Source: CAYSYM01 sp964435115 (lineage in GTDB: Bacteria > Chloroflexota > UBA6077 > CF-72). From it: DNA of 9,697 nucleotides. Made by a program: the position numbers and the translations under genes. Positions 6,505-9,697 of this stretch are shown piece by piece. The stretch lies in the NCBI GenBank assembly GCA_964435115.1, contig CAYSYM010000084.1, positions 1 to 9,697 on the forward strand, given 5' to 3'. Positions within the stretch are counted from its first letter, which is position 1. Each line of letters opens with the position of its first letter. The notes under the pieces are model-generated. The model was given only the letters and a program-made list of their open reading frames with translations. It did not search any database and had not been told where the DNA came from.

Positions 6505-6522
6505 CCTCCAGATAGTCGGAGG
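6505..6522 (+). promoter_or_regulatory. Hairpin sequestering the Shine-Dalgarno of the small membrane protein
   Basis: CCTCC (6505-6509) is complementary to the ribosome site GGAGG (6518-6522) across an 8-base loop; the ATG follows at 6529. Closing this 5-bp stem would hide the Shine-Dalgarno. The pairing is seen directly; a regulatory role is inferred. Confidence 0.4.
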
Positions 6523-6528
6523 ACGTCA

Positions 6529-6846
6529 ATGAGTCAGATCAACGTCAACCCCGAGCGCGAGTACGTCGAGCCCTCGGGCGACCGTACCGCCGCGGCGGGG
6601 ATCAACCTGATCACGGTCCTGATCGTCCTGGCAGTGCTCGCCGTGCTGGCATGGTTCCTGTTCACGGGCCCGCTCGCTTCGCTCGGACGCGGCGGCTATG
6701 GCAGCACGACGAACGTGAACAACAACCCGCCGGCGCAGCAGCAGCCATCGAACAACATCAACGTGAACCCGCCCTCCGGTGGCTCGCAGCAGGGCGGAAG
6801 CACGTCCGGCAACACGGGCGGCAGCACCGGGACGAACACTCCCTAG
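6529..6846 (+). CDS. Small single-pass membrane protein with a low-complexity Asn/Gln/Gly/Ser/Pro tail
   Basis: I do not recognise a characterised family. The 105-residue protein has a polar N-terminus, one strongly hydrophobic helix (about 25-46, GINLITVLIVLAVLAVLAWF) and a disordered tail (about 60-105) rich in Asn, Gln, Pro, then Gly/Ser/Thr. The motif INVNP occurs at residues 4-8 and again at 77-81. The positive-inside rule is of little help because Arg residues occur on both sides; the tail could be exported. GGAGGA 5 bases before the ATG is a strong ribosome site and supports a real gene. Similar small Asn-Val-Asn-Pro membrane proteins occur, to my knowledge, in Chloroflexota and Actinobacteria, without a known role. 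It stands alone, convergent with the HAD phosphatase, and a 16-bp perfect hairpin follows its stop. Confidence 0.78.
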   Translation: MSQINVNPEREYVEPSGDRTAAAGINLITVLIVLAVLAVLAWFLFTGPLASLGRGGYGSTTNVNNNPPAQQQPSNNINVNPPSGGSQQGGSTSGNTGGSTGTNTP

Positions 6847-6869
6847 CCCCGTCTGACGGTTCGCCGCGA

Positions 6870-6910
6870 GACACTGCCCCACCCCTGGGACTCCGGGGTG
6901 GGGCAGTGTC
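6870..6910. terminator. Bidirectional 16-bp perfect hairpin between convergent genes
   Basis: Bases 6870-6885 (GACACTGCCCCACCCC) pair without mismatch with 6895-6910 (GGGGTGGGGCAGTGTC), leaving a 9-base loop. It lies 23 bases after the membrane-protein stop and 24 bases after the HAD stop on the other strand, the classical place for a shared terminator. Neither side has a T-run. Confidence 0.75.
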
Positions 6911-6934
6911 GTCTATGGGCGCCCCATCGCCGCG

Positions 6935-7636
6935 CTACGCGGTGGGCACGGACCAGGCGTGCTCCACGAGCGCCGCGAGCTCCTGCCACCGATCGATGCA
7001 CCAATCGAGCTCGGCGGCGAGCAGCGCTTCGCGCGGCTGGGTTCCCCACGTCACAGCGCAGCAGCGGGCGCCCGCGGCCCGCGCCACGGCGATGTCCGCG
7101 CCGCTGTCGCCCACCACGAGCACCTGACTCGGCTCTATCCCGCCCATCCGCCGTAAAGCCTCGAGCAGCACGTCTGGGAAGGGCTTGGGGCGCGGCACGA
7201 GGTCCATGCCGACGACCGCGCCGAAGTACGGCGCGAGCCGACAGCGTGCGAGCATGCGCTCGGCCGTGCTCGTCAGGCGCCCGGTGGCAACGCCGAGCGG
7301 CGCCACCGTTGCGAGCGCCTCGACTGCTTCCACAGCGCCGGGGATCGGCTCGATCGCGGGAAGGACCTCGTCGTCGAAGATCACGCGGTAGGTGTCGACG
7401 CAGGCGAGCGCGCTCTCGACCTCGGCGGGTGGCAGCACGGACCGGAAGATGTCCACCAACGGGAGCCCGGTCATGGCGTGGACCACCGCCGGATCCACCA
7501 GAGGATGCCGTCGCTGCGACAGGACCCTGTTCACGGTGCGGGCAATCAGGTCGTGTGAGTTGACGAGCGTACCGTCGAGATCGAACACGATCGCGGTGAG
7601 CGGGCGAGGCACGGGCTCAACTATAGGGTCCAGCAT
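6935..7636 (-). CDS. HAD-superfamily hydrolase, phosphoglycolate phosphatase-like
   Basis: Soluble HAD phosphatase with an alpha-helical C1 cap; 233 residues from the ATG at 7636. All four motifs are present: I, DLDGTLVNS (nucleophile Asp19, acid Asp21); II, VATGR (Thr118); III, Lys151 in RPKPFPD; IV, GDSGADIAVARAAG (Asp177, Asp181). The combination of DGTLVNS, the cap and PKPxPD is like Gph, PpaX and beta-phosphoglucomutase-type enzymes, so the substrate (phosphoglycolate, pyrophosphate or a sugar phosphate) is not certain. The start is unclear: no good ribosome site precedes the ATG, and an in-frame GTG at 7612 lies 7 bases after TATAGT, which would allow a leaderless 225-residue form. It is convergent with the small membrane protein and divergent from ilvD; no functional link to either is evident. 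Confidence 0.88.
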   Translation of the reverse strand: MLDPIVEPVPRPLTAIVFDLDGTLVNSHDLIARTVNRVLSQRRHPLVDPAVVHAMTGLPLVDIFRSVLPPAEVESALACVDTYRVIFDDEVLPAIEPIPGAVEAVEALATVAPLGVATGRLTSTAERMLARCRLAPYFGAVVGMDLVPRPKPFPDVLLEALRRMGGIEPSQVLVVGDSGADIAVARAAGARCCAVTWGTQPREALLAAELDWCIDRWQELAALVEHAWSVPTA

Positions 7637-7669
7637 CGCGCGATGCGCGCCTTCGCGGCGCCTGCGCCA

Positions 7670-7698
7670 AGCACAGGCTCGCCGCCTGTTTCTATACT
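7670..7698 (+). promoter_or_regulatory. Possible ilvD promoter
   Basis: TATACT (7693-7698, 5 of 6 matches to the -10 consensus) is conspicuous in GC-rich sequence. The hexamer 17 bases upstream (AGCACA, 7670-7675) is a weak -35. Transcription would start near 7705, giving a leader of about 110 bases. A perfect dyad ACAGGC-TCGCC-GCCTGT (7673-7689) overlaps the spacer and might bind a regulator. Confidence 0.35.
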
Positions 7699-7813
7699 CC
7701 CGCGGCACCTTCCGGGCGAAGCACGTGGGCGAACGCGCGGACCCGCCAGGCCCGGCGGCCAACAGGCTCGCCACTGAGAGACAGAGCGTAAAGCGCTTGC
7801 GGGGAGTCGCACG

Positions 7814-9634
7814 ATGACAGACCAGGACGTCAAGGCAAACGGCGAGTCGAACGGCAGCGCCAACGGACCACGACCCATGCGCTCAGACGTGGTCAAGCGC
7901 GGGTGGGAGCGTGCGCCCCACCGGTCGCTGTTCCGCGCGACCGGCGCCATCCGCGACGACTCTGACTTCCGGAAGCCCTTCATCGCAATCATGAACTCCT
8001 ACGTAGAGATCATCCCCGGGCACGCCCACCTGCAGGAGGTGGGGCGGGTGATCAAGGAGTTCGTCCGTGAAGCCGGCGGCGTCCCGTTCGAGTTCAACAC
8101 GATCGGCGTGGACGACGGCATTGCGATGGGACACGAGGGCATGAAGTTCTCGCTCCCTTCGCGCGAGCTGATCGCGGACTCCGTCGAGACCTGCATTCGC
8201 GCCCACGGGTTCGACGGCATGATCTGCATCCCGAACTGCGACAAGATCGTGCCGGGGATGCTGATGGGCGCCATGCGGGTCGACATTCCCACCGTGTTCG
8301 TCTCAGGCGGACCGATGCCGGCGGGCACACTCTCCGACGGGCGGAAGATCGACCTGGCCACCGCGTTCGAGGCCGTCGGCGCTCACGCGGCTGGCACGAT
8401 GAGCGATGCCGAGCTACTGGAGATCGAGCGCAACGCCTGCCCGAGCTGCGGGTCGTGCTCCGGGATGTTCACCGCCAACAGCATGAACTGCCTGTGCGAG
8501 GCGATCGGCATGGCGCTGCCGGGCAACGGCACCATTCTCGCCCGGACCCCCGAGCGGACGGAGCTCTATCGCCAGGCAGCCATCGCCATCATGCGCCTCG
8601 TCCAGAACGACGGCCCGACGCCGCGCCAGATCCTCACCGAGCAGGCCGTCGACAACGCTTTCGCGCTGGACATGGCTATGGGTGGCTCGACCAACACCGT
8701 GCTGCACACGCTGGCGATTGCCCGTGAGGCGGGCGTGCTCTATCCGCAGGAGCGCATCAACGAGGTAGCCGCCCGCACGCCGCTGATCTGCAAGGTGGCG
8801 CCCTCGGAGCCGAACGTCCACGTGGAGGACGTCGACCGCGCCGGTGGCATCTCCGCGATCCTCAAGGAGCTCAGCCGCCGCGAAGGCATTCTGCACCTGG
8901 ACGCCCCCACAGTGACCGGACGGACACTCGGCGAGAACGTCGCGCGGGCCGAGAACACCAACCGCGCCGTCATCCGCCCGCTGGAGGAGCCGTTCCTGCC
9001 GCAGGGCGGACTGAAGATCCTCGGCGGCTCGCTCGCACCAGACGGGGCGATCATCAAGACCGCCGGCGTCGACCCGAAGATGTGGCAATTCAGCGGCCCG
9101 GCGAAGGTCTTCGAGAGCGAAGAGGAGGCGTACCAGGCCATCCTGGGCGGAAAGGTCCAGGCGGGCGACTGCGTGGTGATCCGCTACGAAGGCCCGCGCG
9201 GCGGGCCCGGCATGCAGGAGATGCTCTCGCCAACCAGCGCGCTCGTCGGCATGGGCCTCGGCGACAAGTGCGCCCTGCTGACCGATGGCCGCTTCTCGGG
9301 CGCGAGCAAGGGCGGAGCGATCGGCCACGTGTCCCCCGAGGCGGCCTCGGGCGGCCCGATCGCCGCGCTGCGCGACGGCGACATCATCCGGCTCGACCTG
9401 AATCGAGGGACGGTCGACGTCGACCTCACGCCAAGCCAGATCGCCGAGCGCATCGCGGCCAACACCCCGCCGAAGCGGCGCATCACCAGTCGGTGGCTGC
9501 GCCGGTATCGGGCCTTGGTGACCAGCGCGAACACAGGCGCCGTCCTGCGGGAGCTCGAACCCGACTTCGTGCCGCAAGACGCTCCGCGGGTCGACGCGCC
9601 GGCGGCCCCCCGCGCAGCCGCCGCGACGACCTAA
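7814..9634 (+). CDS. ilvD: Dihydroxy-acid dehydratase
   Basis: Catalyses dehydration of 2,3-dihydroxy-isovalerate and 2,3-dihydroxy-3-methylvalerate to the 2-oxo acids, the penultimate step to valine and isoleucine, in the cytosol. The 606-residue length fits IlvD. Landmarks: PNCDKIVPGMLMGA (140-153; Cys142 cluster ligand, Asp143 and Lys144 near the metal), ACPSCGSCSGMFTANSMN (208-225; Cys215 the likely next ligand), ALPGNGT, GGSTNTVLH, GPRGGPGMQEM and LLTDGRFSGASKGGAIGHVSPEA. The first cluster region reads NSYVEIIPGHAHL, with Gly69 where [2Fe-2S]-type enzymes have Cys, so this resembles the [4Fe-4S], oxygen-sensitive E. coli type. The N-terminus has a short low-complexity Asn/Gly/Ser extension. 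GGGGAG 7 bases before the ATG supports the start. Confusion with Edd or sugar-acid dehydratases is unlikely. No other branched-chain gene is in view; 63 bases remain to the edge without a recognisable gene. Confidence 0.97.
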   Translation: MTDQDVKANGESNGSANGPRPMRSDVVKRGWERAPHRSLFRATGAIRDDSDFRKPFIAIMNSYVEIIPGHAHLQEVGRVIKEFVREAGGVPFEFNTIGVDDGIAMGHEGMKFSLPSRELIADSVETCIRAHGFDGMICIPNCDKIVPGMLMGAMRVDIPTVFVSGGPMPAGTLSDGRKIDLATAFEAVGAHAAGTMSDAELLEIERNACPSCGSCSGMFTANSMNCLCEAIGMALPGNGTILARTPERTELYRQAAIAIMRLVQNDGPTPRQILTEQAVDNAFALDMAMGGSTNTVLHTLAIAREAGVLYPQERINEVAARTPLICKVAPSEPNVHVEDVDRAGGISAILKELSRREGILHLDAPTVTGRTLGENVARAENTNRAVIRPLEEPFLPQGGLKILGGSLAPDGAIIKTAGVDPKMWQFSGPAKVFESEEEAYQAILGGKVQAGDCVVIRYEGPRGGPGMQEMLSPTSALVGMGLGDKCALLTDGRFSGASKGGAIGHVSPEAASGGPIAALRDGDIIRLDLNRGTVDVDLTPSQIAERIAANTPPKRRITSRWLRRYRALVTSANTGAVLRELEPDFVPQDAPRVDAPAAPRAAAATT

Positions 9635-9697
9635 GCACGTGGGCGCCAGAAAGGCACGGATCTGGTGAACTCCCCGCAGTTCGACAGAAGCACGGGC

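Larger units (their letters stand above)
6115..6528. other. 414-base intergenic region
   Basis: No credible gene was found. Reading frames are open in places, but their translations are Arg/Pro-rich and match no family I recognise. No tRNA or known riboswitch pattern was seen. The left part holds a 3' hairpin for the lyase operon (6170-6203) and a small GGCGG/CCGCC dyad (6206-6220). The right part has a perfect GCACG-CGG-CGTGC dyad (6450-6462), a 7-bp hairpin (6482-6503) and a hairpin over the ribosome site of the next gene (6505-6522). The promoter of the small membrane protein must lie here, but no clear -35/-10 pair stood out. Confidence 0.6.

Noticed and set aside
6020..6532. 170-codon plus-strand frame through the 414-base gap
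   Set aside because: It starts inside the lyase gene, is Arg/Ser/Pro-rich, has no ribosome site, and overlaps the well-supported membrane-protein start.
7286..7316. GGCAACGCC...GTTGC resembling the candidate operator
   Set aside because: The half-sites are too far apart and lie inside the conserved HAD coding sequence.
7720..7790. Cobalamin-riboswitch-like words (GCGGACCCGCC, GCCACTG) upstream of ilvD
   Set aside because: The conserved B12-box and the required order of elements are absent; these words are short and occur by chance in GC-rich sequence.
8414..9577. Long minus-strand open frame opposite ilvD
   Set aside because: It is a shadow of the conserved ilvD coding sequence with no recognisable family motif.
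9635..9697. Possible start of another gene after ilvD
   Set aside because: No start with a ribosome site and no lasting open frame can be supported in 63 bases.

Overview
The window looks like chromosomal DNA from a high-GC bacterium, most likely a member of the Chloroflexota. This is an inference. It rests on the substrate-binding lipoprotein, whose lipobox cysteine is followed by a long Pro/Ala/Thr linker, and on a small single-pass membrane protein with Asn-Val-Asn-Pro motifs and a Gly/Ser/Asn tail. Both styles are common in that phylum. No rRNA, tRNA, CRISPR array, insertion sequence or phage gene was found.

Layout. The first 48 bases carry, on the minus strand, the start of a UvrC-like catalytic segment that runs off the left edge. 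Bases 250-3393 form a minus-strand block: an IclR regulator (first transcribed), an NMT1/SsuA-type substrate-binding lipoprotein and a luciferase-like flavin oxidoreductase. Bases 3513-6114 form a plus-strand operon: ABC permease, ABC ATPase (4-base overlap) and a DapA-superfamily lyase. A 414-base gap follows. Next come a small membrane protein (plus strand), a strong hairpin shared by convergent genes, a HAD phosphatase (minus strand) and, divergent from it, ilvD (dihydroxy-acid dehydratase), which nearly fills the rest.

How the genes fit together. The IclR-centred locus (about 250-6114) reads as one uptake-and-catabolism unit. A complete ABC importer is split over two divergent transcripts, with a candidate oxidoreductase and a candidate lyase to process the imported compound. 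The divergent intergenic region has a compact regulatory layout: two -35-like hexamers overlap inside a 13-bp perfect palindrome, and two nearly identical 15-bp inverted repeats (GGCAAC-N-CC-GTTGC) flank it, one over the expected start of the permease transcript and one in the first codons of iclR. The substrate is unknown. The lyase keeps the Schiff-base lysine but, by eye alignment, has lost the residues that define true dihydrodipicolinate synthase, so this is not a lysine-biosynthesis locus.

The right part (HAD phosphatase, ilvD) is ordinary metabolism. Several perfect GC-rich hairpins without U-tracts sit at gene ends throughout the window. The reading was by eye, with no database search, so family assignments rest on motifs and substrate assignments are open.
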